DNA from: Lunularia cruciata
Taxonomy: Eukaryota > Streptophyta > Marchantiopsida > Lunulariales > Lunulariaceae
Assembly: GCA_948567375.1 (NCBI GenBank)
Contig: OX419756.1
Location: 64,830,552 to 64,894,551, forward strand
DNA: 64,000 bases
Direction of reading: 5' to 3'
Within the stretch, counting starts at the first letter, position 1. Each line of letters begins with the position of its first letter. The position numbers were made by a program, and so were the translations under genes. Positions 1-11,532 of the stretch are shown here, piece after piece. Under the pieces are notes generated by a model. The model was not told the origin of the DNA, made no database searches, and saw only the letters and a list, made by a program, of their open reading frames with translations.

Positions 1-3000
1 TAGATGTTCTCATTTTCACGACGAGACTTTCCACTGCTACTCCCTGTGACCACAGATCGTTGGGTAGCGGTGGGTGCCTTGATGCTTATCAGCTAGGTTG
101 TCATTGATGGTCGCTGGACCAGTGATTGACAATGAAAGAATAGACCATACTGCACGCATTTACCTTAGTGAGCATGATGCTTTGCGCCAGATATGCTTCA
201 TTTGTAACCTCTGTGCAGACGACTTTGTTTCTGCCATTGTTAAATATTGTCACTCTGCTCGTTTCATTTCACTATCCATGGTACTACCCTAGTTACTCAC
301 TTGCTCTATACAATCGCTCAAACCTTGTAGTTTCCAGGAAAGAAATTTCAGCATTGCTATGTCCACTCACTTCCTCCAGAGCATTGACAACATCTCTGCA
401 TCCTTTGTGTATATTAGAAATTCCAACTTTCTGCCATCCGCAAAGTTCCCTTAGTGCATATGCCCAAATTTGTCCTCCCTCTTCTCAGGTACTTTCTCCA
501 TCATAGGCCTCAGCCCTCTTTACCTGATGCCCCACCTTAGTGCAGAAGGTCATGTCTCTTTCAGATTGAAATTTGGGTCACCACTGCACTCGTAGCTGGT
601 ACTTATATTGACCTTTGCTAAACTGTACATGTGTAATCACAAGTCTCTTTTGAGAGCGTTTTTTACACCGCATCTGCCATTGTTTACAGAGAGCATTGGC
701 TGGTGCAATCGCTGGTGCAATCCATAGGAGCGTGCAATCACATTAGGTAATGCTTCTTTGGATGCTCAGTTGTTTATAAACCATACGATTGCATAGCTCA
801 GATATTTTAGGTGTTGGAGAGCAGATTTCTCTTCCCGACACTAATTCCCGACACTAATGGAGCTTAGCCCCATTTTACCACCATGTCTTTTCCTTGTCCG
901 GCTTGATGGGGTCTTCCCATCATTCTTGTTATCCCACGCGGTCGCCTTTCCTCTCTTTAAGAGCATACTTCACAAATCGTTCAGTATGATGACTATAATT
1001 AGTCTGAGATGCAGATATCATTTCTAGTGTCTTATGCAGCTGCACCGGAGACAGAAGTTTCAAATTTGCTGGAGACCGAAGCATAACCAGCTCATCGAGG
1101 ACAGAAGCTCAAAATTTGACGGAGAGGCGTGCATGGCTACCTTATTACATAAGTAGTTCATTCCATGGTGTCGGTACCCGGTCATTACCCATATATGATT
1201 CATGCCATGTGGATTTTAACCCGCTAAAATTACTGAACGTTAGAGGAACTGCTAGTGAGCGTCTTCCCGCCAGATATTGGGCGCTAGACAACCGCATGTG
1301 CGACGCGATTTTCTTGGTCTAACTCAGACAAAGAGAGCTGAAGTGTGTAAGAAGACTAGACTGACCGATACTGATACTGGCCAATTCATTGACCGAAAAG
1401 CAGCTGGGTGTTATCAGCATGAAGTACACGATATCCGTCTAGGAACAAACACCAACAACTCCGATTTATGACTGCAAGGATCTGGGGAACTTTCCCGAGA
1501 GAATTAAATCGATCATCAGGTGCCATTTACCAACTGCCAACATGTGGGTGCAGAGAGGGATGCTGATGGTATTATTAATCTTATAGTTGTCCTCCAAGTT
1601 GACCATTAGTTCCATGCAAGCGTTCATAGAAATCCCGTCTGTGTAAGGCGCCTAGTGTTTATTATCACCAAAGACCTATCGCCATGCCTCGGCAGTATTA
1701 GGACCCACCTGACCAGGGAACCACATCCACATCCCATGGTGCTTTTCAGTTTTCTATCTGTCGACCATGCAGTTCCGCCTGTCTTCATCATGAATTTGTG
1801 AACACCATAAATCTCGCTTGGGTGACTACCGACCAACGGATCAGCATTTTGACATTATATTTTCAGTAGAATCGTGTCCTCATGGATGATGTACTGAACA
1901 ATGCTCCTTGTTCGTAACTGCTCCCACCAACAGAACTTCAATTTGGACCTTGCATAAACATGCGAAGTGTTCGGTAAGACTCATGGACTAATAGGGTGCA
2001 GTTTCATTACTGTCCTCCTTGCTCTTCATAAAGTTCTTCAACTACAAGGAACTCGTAGTTGCAAAGAGAATAAGTGGCGCCTAAAATCATCTCATTTGCT
2101 GCTAATGTGGCCACTAAGCTTGAAGAACTCCGTCAACCTTGGTCAACAAAAAGCAACAGGACGATGGAAGATTCTTTCTGACAAATTACAACGCTGCTAA
2201 AGCTTTGGTGGTTGCCCATAAGGCACACAGTTAAGGTTTTCGTGCATGTGTACAATCCTCTGTTCATTCCATGTTAATTTTTCCCTTTGCTTTCTTCTTT
2301 TCATTCTTGTTATCTCAACGCCTGTAAACCTAAATTTGCTGAAGATTTATGTCGAGATTGGATACTCCTTCCCTTCTACTGCATGATGTAGCAAGTGAGT
2401 TCCATGCCTCCGATGAGAAAACCTTCAGAAGTACTAGTTATTGTCTAGTTTGCCTGCTAAGGTATTTGATCCAAGTCTCTTCTCTTTGCAGGAAGTCTGT
2501 TAACAGATAATTCATCTTGCATCTGTGCTTTCTGAATTGTTCGGAACGTGATTATCTCCAGTATAATGTCTTGACTTGAGGGAATAGACTTTCATAGAGG
2601 CATTGGTTAGGAAGGGGCCACTAGAGAATGCCTGAAGAGGATAATGATACCTCGGTGGAAGCCGTATGGTTTCTTCTCACTTCCCACTTTACATCTTCTT
2701 TCCAAGCAAAATCTATCATATAATGACCTTCGATGAACTTTGAGTGCAAGGTCGGTCGGTCAATACGGCCAGGAGGACACCAAAGGTCATTATGACGTAC
2801 AACAATACTGCAGTCAAAACATAAAACCAGTTCCACTTCTGAATCAATTCCAGACTGGTCGAAGAGTGTGGCTCTCTTTCGCTCCCTCACCTCTGTTGCT
2901 CTTCTCAGTTCTCAAGAAGTGGAAGAGCCGGAGCTAAAGATTTAAATGCAAGAAAAAGGACATTCCAACTATGAGATGTGAATGAATGCGGCAGTTGGGA

Positions 3001-3120
3001 GTGAGCGACTGGTGACCTTGAACGACAAAAAGAAACAATGTGGGTATGGATAGAAAGTTAAAAACTTACTTCAGAACTGTCCCCATGGTGCTCGGACAGG
3101 TGGAAAGTAACTTAGCTCAC
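1..3120. other. No recognisable gene (5' spacer)
   Basis: Only short open frames occur (the longest is about 110 codons), most of them opening on non-ATG codons, and none resembles a family I know. Base composition is balanced. The last part, from about 2950, probably holds the promoter and 5' untranslated region of the lipid gene starting at 3306. A short non-coding RNA cannot be excluded. Confidence 0.5.
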
Positions 3121-3153
3121 GAAGAGAGAGAGAGAGAGCGAGAGAGAGAGAGG
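3121..3153. repeat. (GA)n microsatellite upstream of DGAT2
   Basis: A run of GA dinucleotides with one interruption lies about 150 bp before the DGAT2 start codon. GA/CT tracts are common in plant 5' UTRs and core promoters and may bind GAGA-type factors. That role is inferred here only from position. Confidence 0.8.
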
Positions 3154-3305
3154 GAAGAGGAGACATGCAGTACAGACTTTTGTTCATCGAGAAGAAGAAT
3201 TTTCTGATCTTACGGACGGAAGGAGGCAAGGAGGTGCGGAAGAGGGTCGGGATTTGTTGTCAATCAGAGGCGATTAATTGATTGATCTGATTGAAGGACG
3301 GAATT

Positions 3306-6071
3306 ATGGCGGGGGCGAGCAGTGGGGGAGCGAAGGATTCAAGTGAGCCGCACAACCGGTATCTGGTTATTGCGGCTGTGGCGCTCTGGCTAGGTGGCGT
3401 ACATGCGAACGTGTTCGTTTCGATCATCATTCTCTGTTTTCTTCCCAATCCTTGGGCCGTCACGTTAGTGTCACTCACTCCCGTCCTCCTTACGTTTCAG
3501 CTCGTGATTCTGAAGAGCTTGTGAATCCCGAGTTGACTAGACGGAGTAGTGTTGGAACAGTTGAAATCCGGGAAAGGAAGAAGCCATCGTTGTTATCGAG
3601 CTCATACTCTTTCTTCATCAGACATACTGAACAACTTGGGTGTTGTAGATACGCATTTGACGGTCATGCAATTTGGATTTCTGCAGCAACGAGTAAGAAG
3701 AGGGGTCTCTCTGGTCGTGTAGGTGTGCAAATTTGTAAAATGCATCAGTAACTGGATGTGCAGAGCCCTCGTTCTTTGGTTTTCTCAAATTTTATTACCT
3801 CTTAAAGCCGGCTCTCACTTCTCCAACAAGGTCTGCAGGTACGCTAATATTGTGACTGAGTAATTAGATTGGACTGGATGAGATTAGCACGTCGGAGGAT
3901 CTCGAGTTTGAATTTGGTGGCTGCAGCAGTTTCGTTTAGTACAGTCTCTGCAGTGGGGACATGAAGTTTGGTTATGAAGGCCAAAGGGGACTTTCTAGTG
4001 ATGTGAATCTCCACTTGGATGATGTAATTTCGTGTGTGGATGTAAGGTTTATTGTCAAGTATGCTCCAAAACACTTTCCTATAGAGGTGCACGTTGAAGA
4101 TATGGATGCATTGGATCCCAAGCGCGCTTATGGTAAGTCCTGTGTGCACCCCTAGTATATTTAAATGTCTTCTCTGAGGCTCCTTCCTCCATCAAGCTGG
4201 TTTGATTTAGAAACCCAAGATTGGAAGGCCTCTTGACTTGTGGTCGCTCAGAAGCTGGAAGATAATCTCTGCGAGTATCATCAACTACAGTGGTGATGTT
4301 CTCTTATCTCATTTCGGCATTCAGTCTAGAAGTTTTTCATTTAGTTTTACTTCACTTTTCTGTAAATGAGGTAGGCTGTTTTACTACATGATGATCTGAC
4401 AACCTACTACATTTTATGTGTGCTTCAGTTCTTGCGGTGGAGCCACATTCTGTCCTTCCTGTCTCGATCATAGTGCTGACTAAGCACTACGGTTTACTGC
4501 CCTTCACCAAAATCGAGGCTTTGGTGACTAGTGCTGTGAGTTTGTTTGGACACCTCTGTATTCCCGAATTTTCTTGGACCGACCATATGTTTCATCTTCT
4601 ACCATCTCTAGAGTGATTTTTCCTCGCAATAATCTTGCTAAACATAAAGTTCGGCTTAAACCAGAATACTATTTCTACTTTTCTAACGATACCACTCAAA
4701 TCATTACAGATATTCTGGACACCATTGCTACGGCATTTGGGGTCATGGATGGGCTTGGCCTCTGCGTCTAGGAAGCATTTTATCGAATCTCTGAAGAATG
4801 GGTGCTCCTGCATTCTGGTACCGGGCGGAGTTCAAGAATGTCTTTTTCTGGAGTACGGTCATGAGGTGCGAAACAATCATATAATACTTTGTGATGCTGT
4901 GAGGAAACTATGTCGTTGATTGAACTTCAAAGTATGCTTGTTCTTCTCCTCTAAGGAGCAAGATTGCTTCCAACCTTTATGTCCCGGCAGCGTGAAAAAG
5001 GATTCATCTAGAGAGCTGGTAGATATGCTTGACAACGATACCTGAACCCACGTTCGTTTGTCGGCTTTCTCAGACGATATTTCTGGAGAAAAGATTTGGG
5101 TTTGTGCGTGGTGCTATTGAAACAGGCGCACCCTTGGTCCCCTGTTTCTGTTTTGGTCAAGTACATCTTCTTAACCTCATGACTCTAATTTCGTACGCTT
5201 TTATCGGATCTGCAATGATCGTCGGATGAGCATTGCCTGTCATTTTGTTTCTGACCATTCTCTGCACACAGACTGAAATATATCGTTTCTGGAAACCCCG
5301 AGGACAATGGTATGCTACTCTTTCTCGAGCAATTGGGTTCACTCCATTGATCTTTTGGGGAATGTATGGGTATGTACATTTTCCACCTAATAACAGATTA
5401 CAACCTAATTACAGGTTTCATTTAGATATATGCTAGAGAACGTGCTTTGCTTGTCCTTGTCCTTTTCTTGGTCTGTTGCTTGCACTATAATTGTAATCTT
5501 TCAAATTGACATGTTACATGTTTTATGTCCATCATGAACTCCCTCCCTGCCTGAAGTCCTTAATTTAAGGGACTCTGCAATTCCCATCTTGGCTCCTTAT
5601 TTCCTTATATACCATTCCAGGTCTCCAATTCCTTTTCGGCATCCACTGTATTTTGTGGTCGGGAAGCCCATTGAAGTTGAGAAGAAAGCCAATCCTTCTT
5701 ATGAGGAGGTATGTGCCTGATCTACCTGTTGTGTTATTTATACCCGACGTGGAACTTGAAGTCCATCAAAGCTAGGATTTTGTAAAGTCAGTTTAATTTG
5801 TGTGTTCTCGCGCTAGAAGTAGAAGCCCTTGATATTTCCTAGATGGCAAGATGTTGTAATGCCAAGTTTTTCTGATTGCCACTGTCGAATTCATCAAATT
5901 TCCATTACTCAGAATGCAAAATCTAGTTGTCTTGCTCATGACTTTCCCTATCTACTGTTATGGGCGCAGATAAGGGAGGTTCACAAGAAATTCCTTGCTG
6001 CAATGGAGGAGCTTTTTGAGAAGCACAAAACAGCTGCAGGATACAAAGACACAACTCTAACAGTGAGATAA
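3306..6071 (+). CDS. DGAT2: Diacylglycerol O-acyltransferase 2
   Basis: This enzyme acylates sn-1,2-diacylglycerol with acyl-CoA to make triacylglycerol at the endoplasmic reticulum. I place nine exons by GT-AG sites and phase: 3306-3463, 3764-3838, 4047-4132, 4429-4535, 4710-4865, 5074-5160, 5272-5369, 5621-5708 and 5970-6071. Together they give 318 residues, against about 314 in Arabidopsis DGAT2. Residues 18-45 and 53-66 form the N-terminal membrane hairpin. KHFP (86-89) corresponds to the YFP block. EPHS (111-114) is the plant version of the animal HPHG active-site motif. VPGGVQE is at 179-185, and the RFGFVRGAIETGAPLVP block follows at 201-217. The C-terminal helix ends LTVR. The ATG follows a GA-rich leader and gives the expected N-terminal length. 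No disrupting stop or frameshift is seen, so the gene looks functional. Exons 1-2 are the least conserved and least certain. Confidence 0.93.
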
Positions 6072-8760
6072 TTTTCTCATATGAAGCGAGTGTACGTCGT
6101 GATTCAACAATTCCTTTTATCCACTCAATTTGCTACTTCAGCAATGTAATGGAGAGAGACCCCCATTTGGCGCCAACAAGTCCTGAGTATTGCCACAGTA
6201 GCGTTGCTTATTTCATGCTTCTGTACAACGAATTAGTAGCACCGAGATCAACAGAGAGTCAATGTGGCTGTGGAATCCAGATAAGCGGACCTTCATCGCA
6301 CTTTTACATTTCTCGTCCTCTTCTAGAAAACTCTTACAAATAGATTGTACGTACTGCACCGTTAATCTCATTATCTCAGTGGATTTCACACAATGAAAAT
6401 CAGGTCGGATCTTTCATGTTTACCCCCGGAGAGGACTGACAGGATGCTCAACGTAAGTTCTTGGCTCGATTTGGTTCAAGGCAACAAGAAGCACTTAATA
6501 GGGAACTTGTCAGGTTTCTGTCAAGAGATTTACTGGTCCTTGATCTTTGCAAACATCATATGAAACGCCTATCAAGAGGATTCTTTCACTATCAGTGTAT
6601 TCATGGAGGAAAACAACACATAGCTCACATTTCTTTGCTTAATCATCCAGTTAGTTACCACCATGGATACGGAATGAACAATGCGACCACTTGATATGTC
6701 TAAGACACCTCTGGTAGTCTTTCGGTAAATGCAGTGATTCAACTGAACATAGCAAAGCTACCGAATGTTACAAAGAGTGTTAACACTAATTTAGGGAACT
6801 CCGTCCATTGACCTATCACGGAACGCCACACAAAGTGCACTCCATTTTTCAAACTCGAAACTCTATCTACTCGCTTGATATCAACAGAACGCATTGTCCT
6901 CCATGAGAACTATCGCACCAATGCCAGCCTACCAACAACGCGTATCTTTCAGTCCAGCTTCCCGTCTGGGTGTTTTCTTGATCCCTCCTCGATAAGAGCA
7001 ATAAACACGAAGTAGGTCAAATATGCACATCTGGAAGACGTTAAAGGGAAGCATGAAAATATGCTGTCAAGTGACTCTATCGAACGTGGTGTTACTTGAC
7101 TACCAGCAAGGGGATGGTGCATTAAGAGCGTCTGAGCAGTTACACAGTGACATTGGCTCGCTTGCTGCTAAACCCACCTGCCTAACCCTAAATATGCCTC
7201 GCTTTCGTCAGGTGGTTAAGGTCCCTCATATATATATAAATTTTTTTAATATTAGGTGATAGAGTCAACTAAACAGAGGAGCTGCAAGGAATAACAGCTC
7301 CTGTGTATTCCAGAGGGTCGACAAGCGCATTCCACCAATTTGTTTTTGTCATGACAAATATTTTGACATCCAGGCGATTTGATATATCAATTTTACTTTG
7401 ATGCAAAGAAGATTTACCTCCTGACTAGTACAGTTCATATTTAGTTCAGAGCGCTGCTGGTACTCATATTCAGGGCTTCAAATGTATCGTTGCCTACGCT
7501 TGAAGGTTTCTACAGAGACGTTATGTTTCTCAGAGAAGTGCTGATTTACAGTGTTAATTGACTCTATCAACTAATATTAATTTTCTTTATATATTTACAA
7601 TGGGAGGTACCTTAACCAGACGAAAGCTAGCTATATTGAGGGTTAAGCAGCAAGCGAGCCAATGTCACTGTGTAATTGCTCAGAGAAATGACAGCTATTC
7701 AATCGTGTCCTCGAGGAGCTGCAATGAATAACAGCTATCTAATCGTGTGCTCGATTTGCTATCTCTTGAAGCTTTTTCTTCCATTTGAGGCCTGATGCCG
7801 CTATCAGTAATTAATCGAAGAACAACAAGATTCTGGATCAAAATGGAAGCCAATGATGTAGATTCTAGCGAGCAGATTGAATATGCGGCTTAAATTTTTT
7901 TTACGTCTTCAAACTACATTCTTTCTCCTCAAGTCACGAGAAAAAGAAATGGAATGAAACTCTGACCTTCGAAACACTGTTCCTTGGATTTCCTCAACAT
8001 AATATCTGACGATAACTATGGGATTGTTATTCTTACAGATCCTCGTGGACGTCTACATATGTCAACTCAACTTGAGATGGCGTACTACAACACGCAAGCT
8101 GAATCTGCAAGGGAGAATTCCATGCCGGACCTTGGGGCCAAATCCTTGGCCTATTCTCCAGAGCAATTTATTATTTTTAGCAATGGGTATAGTGACTAAC
8201 AGAATTTGGCCGCTCAGGACTGTGCACTTGACAGTACCGTGTCCTAAGATTTACCCAGAGAACATTCATGTGACATATAAATGATCAGACGTTGCAATCT
8301 AACAAGCAGAGCAAACAAAGCTGCAAATCTCCAATATTTATCGGAGCGGCGTCTATTAGCTAGCCTGCTAGGACAGGGAAGTGCTGAGTGGTTAATTTCC
8401 TGACGAGTCTAATCAGTTCTGTTTCTATCGAGCAAAAGCATCGAGCAAAAGTACTGAGTCTTGTACTAGCAAGCACAGGAGCAACAAAGGTTTTGTTGAG
8501 CAGTTGGGTGCTCGATCAATCACCGTTTCACGATGGGTTCTTTGATGGCTGGATGGCGGACTCAACCCTCTGATGCTAATCAAGGTCTGTCTGCTAACAT
8601 ACGGTAGTTGTAATTTGTCCTCTAATCAGAGTAGTAAGATATCTGTTTCCCCACCTAGCCAATCGTCTGTGTTCATCTAAATTTTGTAGTATTGATTATG
8701 CCACAAGTTCATTGTCTGAACATTGAGTGGCTCAATAATCTGACAGCCCTGAAGCGAACC
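6072..8760. other. Spacer with foldback element, no clear gene
   Basis: The first few hundred bases are probably the DGAT2 3' UTR. The middle holds the inverted repeat listed separately. An open frame at 7984-8199 (71 codons, opening on a non-ATG codon) matches no family I know. The last few hundred bases are probably promoter and 5' UTR of the gene at 8761. Confidence 0.5.
7130..7688. repeat. Imperfect inverted repeat, foldback or MITE-like
   Basis: A left arm of about 140 bp (7130-7270) is the reverse complement of a right arm (7553-7688), with scattered mismatches and small indels. A 280-bp unique-looking centre separates them. The best stretch is the core CAGTGACATTGGCTCGCTTG, found on + at about 7146 and inverted at about 7655. 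The arms contain AT-rich inner ends. No transposase is encoded. The form fits a non-autonomous foldback DNA transposon. A long hairpin RNA is the other reading. Confidence 0.7.
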
Positions 8761-9840
8761 ATGTCATCTATGACAAAACAAGACATTGAAAATTTCTGGC
8801 GCACCAAGCAGAGTTCTATCAGGAGACATTTGCGACAAGCACACAAGGACGCAATTTTTAGAAGATCTCTCACGGTTAGTGACCATCTAATTGGTCGAAT
8901 TCAGCAGTCCTCCATATTTCGAAGTTCTCTAGTTAACAAAGTGCTGTGCTCCAGGACCTGCTGTTCGTTCATCCATTGCGTCAGAGACACAGACACACAG
9001 AATTGTTGGTAGACATTTGCAGGTCTTACTGTAGGTTCATTTCATTGGTAGACTGGTAATCCAACTTACAGGTTCTGGAATAAGCTTATGATGAAACGTT
9101 ATTTACGAACGAGTCCAATGCAGATGGGACCTACATTTCTGAATGTTCTGAATATGTTGCTGTGTTCTAAATTGAATGGATACGTTCAATAGCAGATCCC
9201 AGAAGATATTGATGCTGGTTCGGAGGATTGTATAACGTTCGAAGACAGTGACGCTGTCTCTGAGTCAGCATTGACACCTACATCGGTTATTCCGAAGGAG
9301 AACGAAGAAAAGATAGACTGGTATTAACTCTACATCCTTGGTCATCCCTGAACCCTACTTCCCTTGTATGGATAGTCAATCTTTTCATCTAGATATTGCT
9401 ACTACCACTAAGATCTGAATCTGGGTAGGACAAGCCCTGATGGGTGAAGATAAAGTGGTACGAAACATACGTGAAGCTGGTACACATCTCGTGTTAAGAG
9501 GATGTCTTCATGACTCGTTTCTTCTTCGAAATCCACATGAAAGGTCGTTCAATTTTGCAAAATGGGTAATTCGGTCGTAGCCAAGTAGTCCATAGATCAG
9601 CAATGAATTTTCACTGAGTTGACAACCTGCACACAATGGGAGCAACTGATGGTAAGTGTTTGATACCCTATGAATGATACCAGGTGGACCAAAAGCCGCT
9701 GGGCCTTCTTGAATGAACCTCCAGTATCAGGGACAAAGCACGATCGATACACGGCCCAATTTCATATTGAGAGCAATCGTGACAACAATCCAGATTTGAG
9801 CTCAACTCAAAATTCAAGGAGGAGCTTGCCAGCGGTGTAA
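8761..9840 (+). CDS. Conserved plant protein with WWTKS-type tail, function unknown
   Basis: Three exons (8761-8874, 9196-9320, 9684-9840) splice in phase to 131 residues. Exon 1 encodes a start of the type MSSMTKQDIENFWRTKQ, which I recognise from a small plant family of unknown function whose members begin with a similar FW-containing segment. Exon 2 is acidic and poorly conserved (a GSEDC...FEDSD region). The exon 2/3 junction rebuilds the hallmark WWTKSRWAFLNEPP, where family members have WWTKSKYAYLNEP. Without the splice, exon 2 would read into a stop four bases later, so the junction matters. The ATG at 8761 is preferred over in-frame upstream codons because it matches the family start. 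There is no signal peptide, membrane segment or catalytic motif. The C-terminal 45 residues are polar and variable. Confidence 0.68.
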
Positions 9841-10827
9841 ACTACAGATCTTGTACTCTTCTCCCCAATATCACGGGGTGGAATTTCTTACAGCTTTCGT
9901 CTCTGTAATATGTATAACATAGTGACTGTTCCTTGAGTATCAGAACACGACATCTCGCTCCCTTTCTAAGGGTTGTCAAGAATCTTCCCTAGATTGTGTA
10001 GATTATATTCATAGGTTGATGCATTAAGTTTTGGTTCTATTGTACTAACATATCCGCATCTGTGACCGGATTAGCTGCACACAGAGAGAGTTCTGAGAGA
10101 GCACCATGACTGTAGGAAACTAAAAATCGCTGACATCCAATGGCGAAGTGTTACTCTTCGATTCTCCTAAGATTGTTTGCGTCACGTGGAAGTTTAGATG
10201 AGCAGCGGTCAAAGAGTCTGCAGTCTGGATTCTCGTAGAGGCACAAGTTAGTGCGTTGTTGCAATTCCGTAATAGAGCTGGAAAGTATACTGTTTCTTTA
10301 CAGGAGAGACGGAACAATCGTGAGTATGGTTGGTCTGCAGCATGCTCGCATCAGTGTACAGAGAGCATACGCAGGTCCCTAAACATAGTCTAAACATGCT
10401 TTCGTGGTGATCAACGGTAAACCTAGATAAGATTTATTATTCAAGGTCATTTGATCAATAAAATGAGAGGGTATTCTCTAATAAGATTTCTTCCGATCCC
10501 TCTCCCCGTACCAAGATAGCTCAGATGATGTGGAATTCGAAGGCCCCCTCAGTTAACTTTACATATACACTTCCGAATGAACAAAGATGCTTTGAGGGCT
10601 TCGTTTCCCACTCACCAGATTCACCGTGAGTGAAATGTGCTTTGTTTTGCAATTGTAAATCAGATTCGAGAAGATATCGAGTCCAACGGAATACTCAAGT
10701 TACTTTAGATTTCAGATGGAGTTTCTTGGGTTTATCATTACATGAAAATGAAAGATCAAGATTGCACCTAATCATGCCCCACACACTTACTCTAGTGTCA
10801 ATAGAAGTAAGTCCTGCAACTATGCTA
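9841..10827. other. Spacer, no gene seen
   Basis: This lies between two converging genes and should hold both 3' UTRs. No frame above 75 codons looks coding and no repeat is obvious. Confidence 0.5.
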
Positions 10828-11532
10828 CTAATCGAATATCTTGGTGAATTTCCCTAGAATGGCTGAGACGTTAGCGACGTCTTCAGGTTGCATGAAGGTG
10901 GATTTGATCAGCACTTCGGGGTCAATACCAGTGCCGAACAAGGCGATGCTCATAAGTTGAATGCCAGGATTCTGGGAGTTGAGCATGTTCACGGTAGCAG
11001 CTGGGACGGTTCCTTTGTTTATCTGGAAATGTAATAGGCCCCTGGGGAAGATGAAGGCCTCTCCTTTCTTCACAATCTTGGAGTACAGTTTGTTTTGAAG
11101 TTTTGGGTTGTTGCTGTTAGTTACGAAACCAGTGTAGACTTCTCCTTCGATGACGAACAGGATTTCGGTAGCCAAATTGTGCGTATGCGGCATGATCACA
11201 CCTCCAGGTAGTAAGTCCAGCCGGGCTATGGAGAGACCAAGGTTGTTCAATGCAGGCCAGTCACGCACAAATCCGAATGTGGCTGTTGCACCGAGTGGAT
11301 TGCCCGTGAGGTTTGCCGCCTCCGCTATACCTAAGAAAGAGAAGTCATCAGCTGTGACAGTTAGGGGGTCCTTGCACGGAAATCCATTGATGAATGACTG
11401 TCCACTGCTCAAATCTGCTACGCAAAAGTCCTGCAGTGGGTCTGGATCTGCTCGAATCAGCCTTATAACACCCAGGACGGTAACACCCAGGACGGTAAAG
11501 AGCAGAGACCGCACTTTAATACTCTCTCCCAT
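10828..11532 (-). CDS. GLP: Germin-like protein (cupin), secreted
   Basis: A single-exon gene of 234 residues, typical for germins (about 220). Residues 1-28 form a signal peptide with a hydrophobic core, so the product should go to the apoplast. QDFCVAD at 34-40 is the germin N-terminal box. Cys37 and Cys53 are the conserved disulfide pair. Cupin motif 1 has His116, His118 and Glu123 (in PHTHNLATEILFVIEG), and motif 2 has His168 (in GEAFIFPRGLLHFQIN), so all four metal ligands are present. Germins form Mn-binding hexamers, and members show superoxide dismutase, oxalate oxidase or other activities. Which one applies cannot be read from sequence. The signal peptide contains a 15-bp tandem duplication giving TVLGV twice. 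The ATG at 11532 starts the signal peptide directly. Confidence 0.95.
   Translation of the reverse strand: MGESIKVRSLLFTVLGVTVLGVIRLIRADPDPLQDFCVADLSSGQSFINGFPCKDPLTVTADDFSFLGIAEAANLTGNPLGATATFGFVRDWPALNNLGLSIARLDLLPGGVIMPHTHNLATEILFVIEGEVYTGFVTNSNNPKLQNKLYSKIVKKGEAFIFPRGLLHFQINKGTVPAATVNMLNSQNPGIQLMSIALFGTGIDPEVLIKSTFMQPEDVANVSAILGKFTKIFD

Noticed and set aside
9321-9327. Stop after exon 2 giving an 81-residue product
   Set aside because: Using the GT at 9321 as a donor rebuilds the family's WWTKS block in phase, which chance would not give.
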